A stretch of DNA of 64,000 nt from Candidatus Rokuibacteriota bacterium (GCA_003220435.1 QHSL01000068.1:1-64000); one strand, 5' to 3'. Shown: positions 45,701-54,526, numbered from the stretch's first letter. A program made the numbers and translations. Notes: generated by a model not told the origin, from the letters alone.

Positions 45701-45785
45701 TCGCCGCAGTGCGAGCCGCAGCCGGAGGCGAGGCGAGCCGATGATCGCCGCAGTGCGAGCCGCAGCCGGAGGCGAGGCGAGCCGA
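45698..45785 (+). repeat. Tandem 44-bp repeat between hisB and hisH
   Basis: Two identical 44-bp units (45698-45741, 45742-45785), each beginning TGATCGCCG, which appears a third time at the start of hisH. Each unit holds a 30-bp core beginning TGCGAGCCGCAGCC and ending CGAGGCGAGCC, the same core as at 53339-53368 and, with a 3-bp deletion, at 63315-63450. Confidence 0.85.
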
Positions 45786-46537
45786 TGATCGCCGTCATCG
45801 ATTACGGAAGGGGCAATCTCGGCTCCGTCGAGAAAGCGTTTCGGCGAGTTGGCTGTCCCGCGGTGGTCACCCAGGACCCGCGCGCCCTCGATGAGGCGCA
45901 GGCGGTGGTGCTGCCCGGGGATGGCGCGTTTCACGACGCGATGAAGAACCTCGACCAGCTCGGCCTCCTGCCCGCGCTGCGCCGGGCGCTCGACGGCACG
46001 CGGCCCTTCCTGGGGATTTGTCTCGGCTATCAGCTGCTCTTCTCCACGAGCGAGGAGTTCGGTGAGGGCCGGGGGCTCGACGTCGTTCCGGGGGCGGTGC
46101 GCCGTCTCCCGCCCGGGCCCAAGATCCCCCACATGGGATGGAACCGCGTGGAGCACGTGGGAGACCTCCGGCTCTTCGAGGGTATCCCGTCGGACGCGCG
46201 GTTTTATTTCGTTCACTCCTTTTATCCGGTTGTAGCGGGGACCGTGAGCACGACTTTGACCGAGGGTGGCCTGACACAAGCGCGGGTGGCTCCGGATGCC
46301 CGCTCAGACCGTTTCGAGATGCGGGTGGCTCCGGACGTCCGTCCAGACCGTCTCGGCATGCCTGTGGCTCCGGACGCGCGGCCTGTGCGCATCGCCTGGT
46401 GTCAGTACGGGATCAGGTTTGCGGCGGCGATCGAGGTTGGGCGGATCTTCGCGACGCAGTTCCATCCGGAGAAGAGCCAGCGGTGGGGCCTGCGCATGCT
46501 CGAGAACTTCGCCGCGATCGTGAAGGACGGCGCGTGA
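45785..46537 (+). CDS. hisH: Imidazole glycerol phosphate synthase, glutaminase subunit, with insertion
   Basis: 250 residues against about 200-210 for the family. The class I amidotransferase triad is intact: Cys79 in FLGICLGYQ, His227 and Glu229 in TQFHPEKSQ. About 53 residues (151-203) are inserted between YFVHSFYPV and [12 protein letters not shown], which are adjacent in relatives. The inserted part contains three 13-residue repeats ([13 protein letters not shown] and variants), and its DNA matches an intergenic repeat in the tRNA cluster. The frame stays open, so a working enzyme with a surface loop is possible. It supplies ammonia to HisF. The start follows a repeat that duplicates the start codon region. 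Confidence 0.9.
   Translation: MIAVIDYGRGNLGSVEKAFRRVGCPAVVTQDPRALDEAQAVVLPGDGAFHDAMKNLDQLGLLPALRRALDGTRPFLGICLGYQLLFSTSEEFGEGRGLDVVPGAVRRLPPGPKIPHMGWNRVEHVGDLRLFEGIPSDARFYFVHSFYPVVAGTVSTTLTEGGLTQARVAPDARSDRFEMRVAPDVRPDRLGMPVAPDARPVRIAWCQYGIRFAAAIEVGRIFATQFHPEKSQRWGLRMLENFAAIVKDGA
46230..46392 (+). repeat. Repeat-derived insertion inside hisH
   Basis: The first 67 bp (46230-46296) align without gaps to 56913-56979 in the tRNA-Tyr/tRNA-Gly spacer at about 48 of 67 positions, with perfect blocks TTGTAGCGGG, CCGAGGGTGG and CGGGTGGCTCCG. From 46282 a 39-bp unit containing GGTGGCTCCGGA is repeated three times with drift (46282, 46321, 46360). All lengths keep the reading frame. Confidence 0.75.
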
Positions 46538-47262
46538 TCGTCATCCCGGCGGTCGATCTCCGAGACGGGCGGTGCGTGCGCCTCCGCCAGGGTCGCAGCG
46601 ACCAGGAGACCGTCTTCTCGGACGACCCGCTCGAGGCCGTGCTCCGCTGGAAGAAGCTCGGCGCCGAGCGGCTCCACGTGGTCGATCTCGACGGCGCATT
46701 TGCCGGCGAGCCCCGGCAGAGCGCGCTCGTCACGAAGATCATCGCGGCGATGGCCCCGATCCCGGTCGAGGTCGGTGGCGGCCTGCGCGACCTCCGGGCC
46801 GTCGAGTCGGTCCTCGAGACCGGCGCGCGATGGGCCGTGGTCGGCACGCGGGCCACGCGCGATCCGGCATTTTTGCGCGACGTCTGCCGGCGCCACCCAG
46901 GGCGGATCGTCGTGGCCGTCGATGCGCGCGGGTCGCGCGTGGCGGTCGAGGGCTGGACGGCGGTCGTCGACGACACGGCGGTGGAGGTCGGAGCGCGGGC
47001 GCGCGACGCCGGCGCAGCGGCCCTGCTCTACACCGACGTGAGCCGCGACGGCACCGAGCTCGGCCCCAACGTCGAGGACACCGCGGCGCTCGCGCGCGAG
47101 GTCGGCCTGCCCGTCCTCGCCTCGGGAGGCGTCGGCCGAGTCGAAGATCTGAGGAAGCTGGCGGCGATCGCCGGTGTCGCCGGGACCGTCGTCGGCCGCG
47201 CCCTCTACACCGGCGCGATCGATCTTCGCGAAGCGCAGGCCGCGGTCGCCTCGTGCGGTTGA
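46534..47262 (+). CDS. hisA: Phosphoribosylformimino-AICAR-phosphate isomerase
   Basis: 242 residues from a GTG overlapping the hisH stop. A TIM barrel with catalytic Asp in [15 protein letters not shown] (residue 8) and in [12 protein letters not shown] (about 170), and phosphate-binding [10 protein letters not shown]. It performs the Amadori isomerisation before HisHF. Confidence 0.96.
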   Translation: MIVIPAVDLRDGRCVRLRQGRSDQETVFSDDPLEAVLRWKKLGAERLHVVDLDGAFAGEPRQSALVTKIIAAMAPIPVEVGGGLRDLRAVESVLETGARWAVVGTRATRDPAFLRDVCRRHPGRIVVAVDARGSRVAVEGWTAVVDDTAVEVGARARDAGAAALLYTDVSRDGTELGPNVEDTAALAREVGLPVLASGGVGRVEDLRKLAAIAGVAGTVVGRALYTGAIDLREAQAAVASCG

Positions 47263-48044
47263 CCGTGCTCGCCAAGCGCGTCATCCCCTGCCTCGACGTC
47301 AAGGACGGTCGCGTCGTCAAGGGCGTGCAGTTCGTCGACCTGCGCGACGCCGGGGACCCCGTCGAGACCGCGCTCGCGTACGATGCCCAGGGCGCCGACG
47401 AGCTGGTGTTCCTGGACATCACCGCCTCGCACGAGGCCCGCGACATCATGCTGGACGTCGTGCGCCGAACCGCCGAAGGTATCTACATGCCGCTGACGGT
47501 CGGCGGGGGTATCCGCTCGGTCGACGACGTGCGGCGGCTGCTCCGGGCGGGGGCTGACAAGGTCTCGCTGAACACGGCCGCCCTGGATCGCCCCCCAGTG
47601 ATCCGCGAGGCGGTCGAGCGCTTCGGCAGCCAGTGCATCGTCGCCGCGATCGACGCCCGGCGGGAGCAGAGCCGGCCAGGCGAGCCGGCGCGGTGGGGCG
47701 TCTACACCCACGGTGGGCGGCGGCCGGCCGGGCGCGACGCGGTCGAGTGGGCGCGTGAGGCGGTGGCCCTTGGCGCGGGCGAGATCCTCTTGACGAGCAT
47801 GGATCGCGACGGAACCAAGGACGGCTACGATCTGGAACTCACGCGGGCGGTGTCGCTGGCGGTGTCGGTGCCGGTGATCGCCTCGGGTGGCGCGGGCTCC
47901 CTCGAGCACCTCTACGAGGGGCTCGTGGAGGGATGCGCCGACGCGGTGCTGGCGGCGTCGATCTTCCACTTCGGCACCCACACGATCGCCGAGGCGAAGG
48001 CGTACTTACGAGAACGGGGAGTCGAGATGCGGTGCGAGCCGTGA
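47253..48044 (+). CDS. hisF: Imidazole glycerol phosphate synthase, cyclase subunit
   Basis: 263 residues from a GTG 10 bp inside his[48 protein letters not shown] and [13 protein letters not shown] mark HisF; the two catalytic Asp are in CLDVKDG and SMDRDGT. It combines with HisH to make IGP and AICAR. Its stop overlaps the hisIE GTG. Confidence 0.96.
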   Translation: MRLTVLAKRVIPCLDVKDGRVVKGVQFVDLRDAGDPVETALAYDAQGADELVFLDITASHEARDIMLDVVRRTAEGIYMPLTVGGGIRSVDDVRRLLRAGADKVSLNTAALDRPPVIREAVERFGSQCIVAAIDARREQSRPGEPARWGVYTHGGRRPAGRDAVEWAREAVALGAGEILLTSMDRDGTKDGYDLELTRAVSLAVSVPVIASGGAGSLEHLYEGLVEGCADAVLAASIFHFGTHTIAEAKAYLRERGVEMRCEP

Positions 48045-48691
48045 CGCTCGACGAGCTCAAGTTCGACGACCAGGGGCTGATCCCCGCCGTCGTCCAGGAG
48101 GTCGATACCGGCGAGATCCTGATGGTCGCGTGGATGGACCGCCCGGCCGTCGAGGCCACACTGGCCAGCGGTCTGTCCCACTTCTGGTCGCGCTCGCGGG
48201 CGAAGCCCTGGCGGAAGGGCGAGACGTCCGGACACATCCAGCACGTCCACTCGGTTTTCGCCGACTGCGACGCCGACGTGCTGCTCGTCCAGGTCCACCA
48301 GGAGGGCGTCGCCTGCCACACGGGCCAGCGGACGTGCTTCTTCACGCCGCTGAAGGACGGCGAGCAGATCGCGCTGCGCTCCGCTCCGGCCGGGATGCTG
48401 GAGCGGCTCGAGCGTACCATCGAGCAGAGGAAGGCGAATCGGCCGGCGGGATCGTACGTCGCGGGCCTTCTGTCGGCGGGCGAGGCCGAGGTATGCCGGA
48501 AGGTCGGCGAGGAGGCGACCGAGGTGATCACGGCGGCGCTGGGCGGTCAGGGAGACCGGCGTGTAGTGGAAGAGGTCGCCGACCTGTGGTTCCACACCCT
48601 TGTGCTGCTCGGGGCGCGGGGGATTCCGCTCCGCGAGGTCTTGAAAGAGCTGGCGCGCCGGCACGCGGGACGGACCATCCCGGATCGGTAG
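48041..48691 (+). CDS. hisI: Bifunctional phosphoribosyl-AMP cyclohydrolase / phosphoribosyl-ATP pyrophosphohydrolase
   Basis: 216 residues, a HisI-HisE fusion. The HisI half has [22 protein letters not shown] and the Cys/Asp zinc and magnesium ligands in [21 protein letters not shown]. The HisE half (from about residue 118) has [13 protein letters not shown] and [14 protein letters not shown], the MazG-like metal-binding acids. It performs steps 2 and 3 of the pathway. The GTG is chosen from its overlap with the hisF TGA. Confidence 0.95.
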   Translation: MTLDELKFDDQGLIPAVVQEVDTGEILMVAWMDRPAVEATLASGLSHFWSRSRAKPWRKGETSGHIQHVHSVFADCDADVLLVQVHQEGVACHTGQRTCFFTPLKDGEQIALRSAPAGMLERLERTIEQRKANRPAGSYVAGLLSAGEAEVCRKVGEEATEVITAALGGQGDRRVVEEVADLWFHTLVLLGARGIPLREVLKELARRHAGRTIPDR

Positions 48692-48698
48692 CGATCAC

Positions 48699-49211
48699 GT
48701 GTGCCGCGCTCCCGCGGCGCTCGTACTCGTGGCCATGATCGCGTTGGCTGCGTGCGCCGGGCGGCGGATCGAGAACGGCATCTACCACTCACCGAAGGGC
48801 TACCGAGTGGCGCTGCCGAGCCCCGCATGGGTCGTGGCCGAGGCGAGCCGGGCGGACCTGGAGCTCCGTCACCACGGCGGCGGAGCGGCGATGCTGGCGA
48901 ACGCCGAGTGCGACGAGCGGTCGACGGCGCGCAGCGGTGACCTGCTGCTGCGCCAGTTGTTGATCGGGATACGAGACCGCGCAACCATCACGCGGGAGGA
49001 AGTCTCGCTGAACGGGAGGCGCGCCGTTCACCGAGTGCTCGACGGGCGGCTCGCCTCCCCCGACGAGCCGACGCGGATCGAGGCGTACGTGATGAAGGAC
49101 GAGCGCTGCGTCTACGATTTCGTCTACGTCGCGCCGCCGCCGTCATTCGAGTCGTGGCGCCCCGACTTTCTCAGGTTCGTCGAGAGCTTCGAGAAGGAGC
49201 GAGCCGACTGA
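48699..49211 (+). CDS. Putative lipoprotein upstream of mlaE
   Basis: 170 residues from a GTG. The signal peptide VLVAMIALAACAGRR contains a lipobox (LAAC, Cys near residue 19). The mature part has SPKGYRVALPSPAW and a conserved-looking C-terminus ending FLRFVESFEKERAD, reminiscent of PsbP/DUF-type outer-membrane-associated lipoproteins; no family can be named confidently. Its stop overlaps the mlaE ATG, so a role in the Mla envelope pathway is plausible. Confidence 0.75.
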   Translation: MCRAPAALVLVAMIALAACAGRRIENGIYHSPKGYRVALPSPAWVVAEASRADLELRHHGGGAAMLANAECDERSTARSGDLLLRQLLIGIRDRATITREEVSLNGRRAVHRVLDGRLASPDEPTRIEAYVMKDERCVYDFVYVAPPPSFESWRPDFLRFVESFEKERAD

Positions 49212-49972
49212 TGGAAGCCTACCTGCGACGCACCGCCGTGTGGTACGGCGGCGTCGGCCTCCTGACCGGCAAGGTGTTCCGGAGCCTCGCGCTGCCGCCA
49301 AAGTACTTCCGCCTGGTGGTCCAGGAGATCGAGACCATGGGCGTGCGGTCGCTCGGCGTGGCGCTGACCGCCGCGACCTTCACCGGCATGGTCTTCACGA
49401 TCCAGAGCGCCGTCAACATGGCCCGCTTTGGCGCCGAGAGCTACGTCGGCCCGATCGCCGCGCTCGCGATCCTCCGCGAGCTCGGGCCCGTCCTGACCGC
49501 GATCCTTGTCGGCGGGAAGGTCGCGTCGGGGATCACGGCCGAGCTCGGCTCGATGAAGGTGACCGAGCAGATCGACGCGCTCCGGACGCTCGGCGTGAAC
49601 TACATCAAGCGCCTCGTGGTTCCCCGGGTCCTGGCAGCGCTGGTGGTGTTTCCGCTGCTCACGGTGCTGGCTGACGCGCTCGGCGTGCTGGGCGGCATGG
49701 TGATCATGTACCTCGAGCGCGGCGCCGACATGTACGCCTACTGGAACATCACGACGTACTGGGTGGTGCCCAAGGACTTCGTGACCGGCGTCGGCAAGTC
49801 CGTATTCTTCGGCGCGCTCGTGACGCTCATCGGCTGCTACAACGGCCTCAGCACGGAGGGCGGGACAGAAGGGCTCGGGCGGGCCACCACGGCCACGGTC
49901 GTCCACGTGACCATGGCGGTCATCGTCTCCGACTTCTTCCTGACCAAGCTCTTCCTGACGCTGTTTTACTAG
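49211..49972 (+). CDS. mlaE: Phospholipid ABC transporter permease MlaE
   Basis: 253 residues, five to six membrane helices. MlaE signatures: FTGMVFTIQSAVNMARFGAE, ALAILRELGPVLTAILVGGKVASGITAELGSMKVTEQIDALRTLG (split here over residues 75-130) and VSDFFLTKLFLTLFY at the end. It extracts or inserts phospholipids at the inner membrane for exchange with the outer membrane. mlaF follows by 4 bp. Confidence 0.95.
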   Translation: MEAYLRRTAVWYGGVGLLTGKVFRSLALPPKYFRLVVQEIETMGVRSLGVALTAATFTGMVFTIQSAVNMARFGAESYVGPIAALAILRELGPVLTAILVGGKVASGITAELGSMKVTEQIDALRTLGVNYIKRLVVPRVLAALVVFPLLTVLADALGVLGGMVIMYLERGADMYAYWNITTYWVVPKDFVTGVGKSVFFGALVTLIGCYNGLSTEGGTEGLGRATTATVVHVTMAVIVSDFFLTKLFLTLFY

Positions 49973-49976
49973 AACT

Positions 49977-50720
49977 ATGTCGGACGGCATGGTCGAGGCG
50001 GTCGACGTGAGGAAGAACTTCGACTCGACCGAAGTCTTGAAAGGCGTGTCGTTCACGCTGACCAAGGGCGAGACCCTGGTCATCATGGGTGGCAGCGGCG
50101 CCGGCAAGACGGTTCTGCTCCGGCTGGTGGCGGGCCTGATCCGCCCCGAGGGCGGCCGGCTCCGGGTCTTCGGGCGCAACATCGAGCACCTGACGGAAGA
50201 AGAGCTGCTCCCGATCCGGCGGCGGATGGGCTACGTGTTCCAGGGCGCCGCGCTGTTCGATTCGCTGTCGGTCCGAGAGAACGTCGCGTATCCTCTCCGC
50301 GAGCACACCAGTCTCGGGGAGGCGGAGATCGCCGACCGCGTCGTCCGGAACCTGTCGGTCGTGGGTCTCTCGAGCGAGGTGCTGCCGCTCCTGCCGTCCG
50401 AGCTGTCCGGCGGCATGCGGAAGCGGGTGGGGATCGCCCGCGCGCTGTCCGTCGAGCCGGAGATGCTGTTGTTCGACGAGCCGACGGGCGGACTCGATCC
50501 AACGAACTCGAGGCTCGTGGCCGATCTCATTCTCCAGCTGCGCCATGGGGTGTGCGACACGGCGATTGTCGTCACCCACGACATCGACCTGGCGAGAACG
50601 GTCGCGGACCGTGTGGCCGTCCTCATCGACGGCCGGTTCGGCGCCCTCGGCCCGTCCTCGGCGGTGTTCTCCGGGGACGATCCGGCGGTCCGGGCCTTCC
50701 TGGCCGGAGCGGCCCACTAG
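49977..50720 (+). CDS. mlaF: Phospholipid ABC transporter ATPase MlaF
   Basis: 247 residues. Walker A IMGGSGAGKTVLLRLVAG, MGYVFQGAALFDSLSVRENV, signature LSGGMRKRVGIARAL (the GMRKR form is typical of MlaF/TTG2A), Walker B LLFDEPTGGLDPTNS and VVTHDIDLARTVADR. It powers MlaE. It is followed 33 bp later by mlaD. Confidence 0.96.
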   Translation: MSDGMVEAVDVRKNFDSTEVLKGVSFTLTKGETLVIMGGSGAGKTVLLRLVAGLIRPEGGRLRVFGRNIEHLTEEELLPIRRRMGYVFQGAALFDSLSVRENVAYPLREHTSLGEAEIADRVVRNLSVVGLSSEVLPLLPSELSGGMRKRVGIARALSVEPEMLLFDEPTGGLDPTNSRLVADLILQLRHGVCDTAIVVTHDIDLARTVADRVAVLIDGRFGALGPSSAVFSGDDPAVRAFLAGAAH

Positions 50721-50753
50721 GCCGCGCGAGGTGAACACATATGGTGGGTACCA

Positions 50754-51950
50754 ATGAATGACGACCGGCGCGAGATCGGGCTGAAGCTTCGCGTCGGCAT
50801 CTTCGTCCTGGTCGCGCTCGCCGCCTTCCTCGGCATGGTCTACGCGCTCGGAGCCCGGGCGCGGCTGTTCGAGGCGCGCTACACCATCCACGCTGATTTC
50901 AACGAGGTGGGTGGCCTGGTGGAAGGCGCGACGGTGCGACTGGCCGGCGTGCAGATCGGGCGCGTGGTGGACGTGCGGCTCCCGAGCGAGCCGGGCGGCA
51001 AGGTGCGCGTCGAGCTCAACATCGCCCGGCGCTACTCCGACCGGATCCGCAAGGACTCGGTCGCCCGCATCGAGACCCAGGGGCTGCTCGGAGACCGGAT
51101 CGTGGAGATCACCGGTGGGACCACGACGGTGCCGGCGCTCGCTCCGGGCGAGGCGCTGGCCACGCGGGATCCGTCCGACTTCGCCAGGGTGATGGCCGAA
51201 GGCGCCAGCACGGCGAAGGACGTCGCGGCGCTCGCGTCTTCGTTGCGCGAGACGGTCGACCGGGTGAACAAATCGGGGCTCGTGGAGGACGCCGCCACGA
51301 CCGTCAACAAGCTCGGCCGAGCCGTCGATCAGATCGAGCACGGCCGTGGCTGGGCGCACGTGCTTCTGTACGAGGAGCCGGTCGCGCTGCGACGGGTGAA
51401 CGAGCTGATCGCGACGGCGCAAACGATGGCCGAGCGGGTCGAGAAGGGGCAGAGCGCGGCCGGCGTCCTCATCTCCCCCGAGAGCACCGCCGCGGCGAAG
51501 CGATTCGTGGCCGCGATCGATCGGATCAGCGCCGTGGTCGAGCACCCGGAGCGCGATGGGGGATTGCTGCCGGGCCTCCTGTTCGATCCGAAGTACAAGC
51601 CGGTGCTCGAGGACCTCCGGATGGTTTCCCACAACCTCCGCGAGGTATCCGATCGCGTGGCGGGCGGCCGCGGCACGCTGGGCAGCCTGGTGGCGGACTC
51701 GGGGGACGGCGGTGACCTCAAGCTGGCGATGCAAGACCTCAAAGCTTCGGTCGCCAACCTCCGGGCGATCAGCGACAAGATCAACCAGGGCGAAGGTACG
51801 GTGGGGGCGTTGCTGGCCGACCCCACGCTCTACGAGCGCCTCGTCTCCATCCTCGATGGCGCGCAGCGGAGCTTCCTGCTGCGATCGCTGATCCGTGGCC
51901 TCGGGGACGGCAAAGGAGCGACGTCGAAGGATGACGGCACGCGACGCTAG
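50754..51950 (+). CDS. mlaD: MlaD/MCE-domain periplasmic phospholipid-transport protein
   Basis: 398 residues, longer than E. coli MlaD (183). One N-terminal membrane anchor (VGIFVLVALAAFLGMVYALG) is followed by an MCE domain (about 40-120, DFNEVGGLVEGATVRLAGVQIGRV, QGLLGDRIVEI) and then a long predicted helical C-terminal region (150-390), the arrangement of Ttg2C/YrbD-like MCE proteins that may bridge the periplasm. The final codons overlap radA by 20 bp. Confidence 0.92.
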   Translation: MNDDRREIGLKLRVGIFVLVALAAFLGMVYALGARARLFEARYTIHADFNEVGGLVEGATVRLAGVQIGRVVDVRLPSEPGGKVRVELNIARRYSDRIRKDSVARIETQGLLGDRIVEITGGTTTVPALAPGEALATRDPSDFARVMAEGASTAKDVAALASSLRETVDRVNKSGLVEDAATTVNKLGRAVDQIEHGRGWAHVLLYEEPVALRRVNELIATAQTMAERVEKGQSAAGVLISPESTAAAKRFVAAIDRISAVVEHPERDGGLLPGLLFDPKYKPVLEDLRMVSHNLREVSDRVAGGRGTLGSLVADSGDGGDLKLAMQDLKASVANLRAISDKINQGEGTVGALLADPTLYERLVSILDGAQRSFLLRSLIRGLGDGKGATSKDDGTRR

Positions 51951-53313
51951 CGCCTACCGCTGCCAGCAGTGCGGGTTCGCGAGCGCCAAGGCGGGCACGT
52001 GTCCGGACTGCCTGCGCGCCGGCGCCGGCTGGGTCCAGCTCGTCGAGGAGCGTCCGCGCCCCGCGCGCGGCAAGCGCGGGAGCGTCGCGCCGTCGCAAGG
52101 CCCCCGGCCGCTCAAGGACATCTCCATGCAGCACGACAACCGCGTGCGCACCGGGATCGGCGAGCTCGATCGGGTGCTCGGCGGCGGCGTCGTCCAGGGA
52201 TCGCTGGTGCTCATCGGCGGCGACCCGGGAGTCGGCAAGAGCACGCTCCTGCTCCAGGCCGCGTGCGCGCTCGCCCAGAGCGCTCCACCCGTGCTCTACG
52301 TCACCGCCGAAGAGTCGGCGGCCCAGGTGAAGATGCGCGCCGACCGGCTCGGCGTCGCGAGCGATCGGCTGCTCTTGCTGGCGGAGACCGATCTATCGGT
52401 TGTTCAGACGAACCTCGATGACGTGAAGCCGCGTGGCCTCGTCGTCGACTCCATCCAGACCGTCTTCCTCCCCGACCTCGAGTCCGCGCCGGGCAGCGTG
52501 GCGCAGGTGCGCGAGTGCGGGGCGCGTCTGATGACGCTGGCCAAGGGTCGGTCCATCGCGACGTTCCTGGTCGGTCACGTCACGAAGGAAGGCGCCATCG
52601 CGGGGCCGCGGGTCCTCGAGCACCTCGTCGACACGGTGCTGTACTTCGAGGGTGAGCAGCACCACGCGTACCGGGTCCTCCGCGCGGTGAAGAACCGGTT
52701 CGGCTCCACGAATGAGATCGGCGTGTTCGAGATGGCGGAGGGTGGGCTCGCTGAGGTCAAGAACCCATCCGGATTCTTCCTCGCCGAGCGCCCGCAAGGA
52801 GCGCCCGGCTCGGTCGTGGTCTCGAGCCTCGAGGGAACGCGGCCGGTGCTGCTCGAGCTCCAGGCGCTCGTGGCGCGCGCGTCGGCCGCCATGCCGCGGC
52901 GGACGGTCCTCGGCGCCGACTACAATCGGGTGTGCCTCCTGCTGGCGGTGCTGGAGAAGCGCGCGGGCGTTCCGCTCGGGAGCCAGGACGTGTTCGTGAA
53001 CGTCGCGGGTGGCGGCCACGTGACCGAGCCCGCCGCCGACCTCGGCATCGTCATCGCGGCGGCCTCGAGCTACCTGGACCGCCCGGTACCCCCTGACGTG
53101 CTCGTGCTCGGCGAGGTCGGGCTTACCGGTGAGGTTCGCGCGGTCGCCGGGCTCGAGCAGCGCCTGCGTGAAGCGGCCGCCCACGGCTTCCGCCGCGCCA
53201 TCGTCCCGCGGAGCAATCTTGTCGAGCCGGCCAAGGCGCCGATCGACGTCCGCGGGGTGGCGACCGTCGGCGACGCCCTGGCCGCGGTGCTGGGCGAGGG
53301 CGACGCCGCGTGA
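51931..53313 (+). CDS. radA: DNA repair protein RadA
   Basis: 460 residues from an ATG inside the mlaD tail. It has an N-terminal C4 zinc finger (CQQCGFASAKAGTCPDC), Walker A GGDPGVGKSTLLLQ, the RadA-specific KNRFGSTNEIGVFEM and a C-terminal Lon-like domain (DVFVNVAGGGHVTEPAADLG, VLGEVGLTGEVR). A branch-migration helicase acting with RecA. The stop overlaps the ispD GTG. Confidence 0.96.
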   Translation: MTARDASAYRCQQCGFASAKAGTCPDCLRAGAGWVQLVEERPRPARGKRGSVAPSQGPRPLKDISMQHDNRVRTGIGELDRVLGGGVVQGSLVLIGGDPGVGKSTLLLQAACALAQSAPPVLYVTAEESAAQVKMRADRLGVASDRLLLLAETDLSVVQTNLDDVKPRGLVVDSIQTVFLPDLESAPGSVAQVRECGARLMTLAKGRSIATFLVGHVTKEGAIAGPRVLEHLVDTVLYFEGEQHHAYRVLRAVKNRFGSTNEIGVFEMAEGGLAEVKNPSGFFLAERPQGAPGSVVVSSLEGTRPVLLELQALVARASAAMPRRTVLGADYNRVCLLLAVLEKRAGVPLGSQDVFVNVAGGGHVTEPAADLGIVIAAASSYLDRPVPPDVLVLGEVGLTGEVRAVAGLEQRLREAAAHGFRRAIVPRSNLVEPAKAPIDVRGVATVGDALAAVLGEGDAA

Positions 53314-54050
53314 GGCGCGTGAGCGTGGTGCCGCGCAATGCGAGCCGCAGCCGCCAGCGAGGCGAGCCAACGAACACGATCGCCGTCGTCATCCCGGCGG
53401 GCGGGGTTGGTGCCCGCTTCGGGGCGCATACGCCGAAGCAGTTCATGAAAATCGGGCGCGTTCCCGTCGTGACGATGACGCTCGGCCACTTCGTGCGCCA
53501 TCCGGGCGTGGGGGCGATCGTGGTGGCGGCGCCGGAGGCGCACGTCGAGCGCACCCGCCGCGCGCTGTCGTCCCTGGCTCGCCGCGTGCCGGTCTCGGTG
53601 GTGGTCGGGGGTGGATCGCGCCAGGACTCGGTGTGGCTCGCGATGCGGGCGGTGCCCGAGCACGCCGAGATCATCGTCGTCCACGACGCGGTCCGTCCGT
53701 TGATCTCCGATCGCCTCATCGCGGACGTCGTCGGAGCCGCGGTGGAGTTCGGCGCCGCGATCTGCGCCCTGCCCGTCGTCGAGACCGTCAAGCGCGTGCG
53801 GAACGACGTGGTCGAGGCGACGCTCGATCGCTCGGAGCTCTGGGTGGTCCAAACCCCGCAGGCGTTCCGCGCCGACCTCCTCCGCGAGGCGCACGAGAAG
53901 GCGCGCCGCGACGGCGTGGTCGGAACCGACGACGCGATGCTCGTCGAACGGCTCGGGCATCCGGTGCGGGTAGTGCGCGGGCTGGTCGAGAACGTGAAGA
54001 TCACCGTACCGGACGACCTGCGGCGAGTCCGCCGAGCGGGCTCCCGGTGA
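53310..54050 (+). CDS. ispD: 2-C-methyl-D-erythritol 4-phosphate cytidylyltransferase
   Basis: 246 residues from a GTG overlapping the radA stop. The enzyme proper begins about residue 23 (NTIAVVIPAGGVGARFG, PKQFMKIGRVPVV), with HDAVRPLIS and the TPQAFR motif intact. The first 22 residues are not part of the family fold; they are largely encoded by a copy of the GCGAGGCGAGC repeat. CTP plus MEP gives CDP-ME in the isoprenoid MEP pathway. ispF follows with a 4-bp overlap. Confidence 0.94.
   Translation: MRRVSVVPRNASRSRQRGEPTNTIAVVIPAGGVGARFGAHTPKQFMKIGRVPVVTMTLGHFVRHPGVGAIVVAAPEAHVERTRRALSSLARRVPVSVVVGGGSRQDSVWLAMRAVPEHAEIIVVHDAVRPLISDRLIADVVGAAVEFGAAICALPVVETVKRVRNDVVEATLDRSELWVVQTPQAFRADLLREAHEKARRDGVVGTDDAMLVERLGHPVRVVRGLVENVKITVPDDLRRVRRAGSR
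53339..53368 (+). repeat. Single copy of the GCGAGGCGAGC repeat in the 5' end of ispD
   Basis: 30 bp, TGCGAGCCGCAGCCG...CGAGGCGAGCC, identical to the hisB-hisH core at 27 of 30 positions. It is translated as part of the non-conserved N-terminal extension (NASRSRQRGEP). Confidence 0.75.
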
Positions 54051-54526
54051 CGCGCATCGGTCTGGGGTTCGACCTCCACCCGTTCGTCGCCGGCCGGCCG
54101 CTCGTTCTGGGTGGCGTCACCGTCGAGTCCGACCGCGGGCTCGGCGGTCATTCCGACGCCGACGTGCTGTCGCACGCGGTCGGCGAGGCGCTGCTCGGAG
54201 CGGTGGCGCTCGGCGACCTTGGCCGCCACTTCCCCGATACCGACGAGCGCTACCGCAACATCTCGAGCCTGGTCCTGCTCCGCCGTGTCGTCGAGCTGGT
54301 GAGCGCGCACGGGGGCCGGCTCGTCAACGTGGATGCGACCCTGCTCGCTCAGGTGCCACGCCTCGCCCCGCTGCTGCCGGAGATGGCCAAACGGCTTGCC
54401 GACGTGCTGGGGCTCGCGATCGACCGGGTGAGCGTCAAGGCGAAGAGCCCCGAAGGGCTCGGCCTGCTCGGCCGCAAGGAAGGCATGGCCGCGATGGCGG
54501 TCGTGAGCGTCGAGGTGACCGAATGA
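54047..54526 (+). CDS. ispF: 2-C-methyl-D-erythritol 2,4-cyclodiphosphate synthase
   Basis: 159 residues. Metal ligands in GFDLHPF (Asp8, His10) and His42 in GGHSDADVLSHA; HFPDTDERYRNISS and KAKSPEGLGLLGR are typical. A homotrimer in the MEP pathway. Coupled to ispD upstream and cysS downstream by 4-bp overlaps. Confidence 0.96.
   Translation: MTRIGLGFDLHPFVAGRPLVLGGVTVESDRGLGGHSDADVLSHAVGEALLGAVALGDLGRHFPDTDERYRNISSLVLLRRVVELVSAHGGRLVNVDATLLAQVPRLAPLLPEMAKRLADVLGLAIDRVSVKAKSPEGLGLLGRKEGMAAMAVVSVEVTE

Noticed and set aside
46270-46392. The hisH insertion considered as an intein
   Set aside because: It is only about 53 residues, lacks splicing and endonuclease motifs, and consists of a 13-residue repeat plus a segment shared with a non-coding spacer.
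48029-48044. GGTGCGAGCCGTGACG at the hisF-hisIE junction as another copy of the GCGAGCC repeat
   Set aside because: Only about 9 bases match and they encode conserved-frame residues at a normal GTGA overlap; the diagnostic second half GCGAGGCGAGC is missing.
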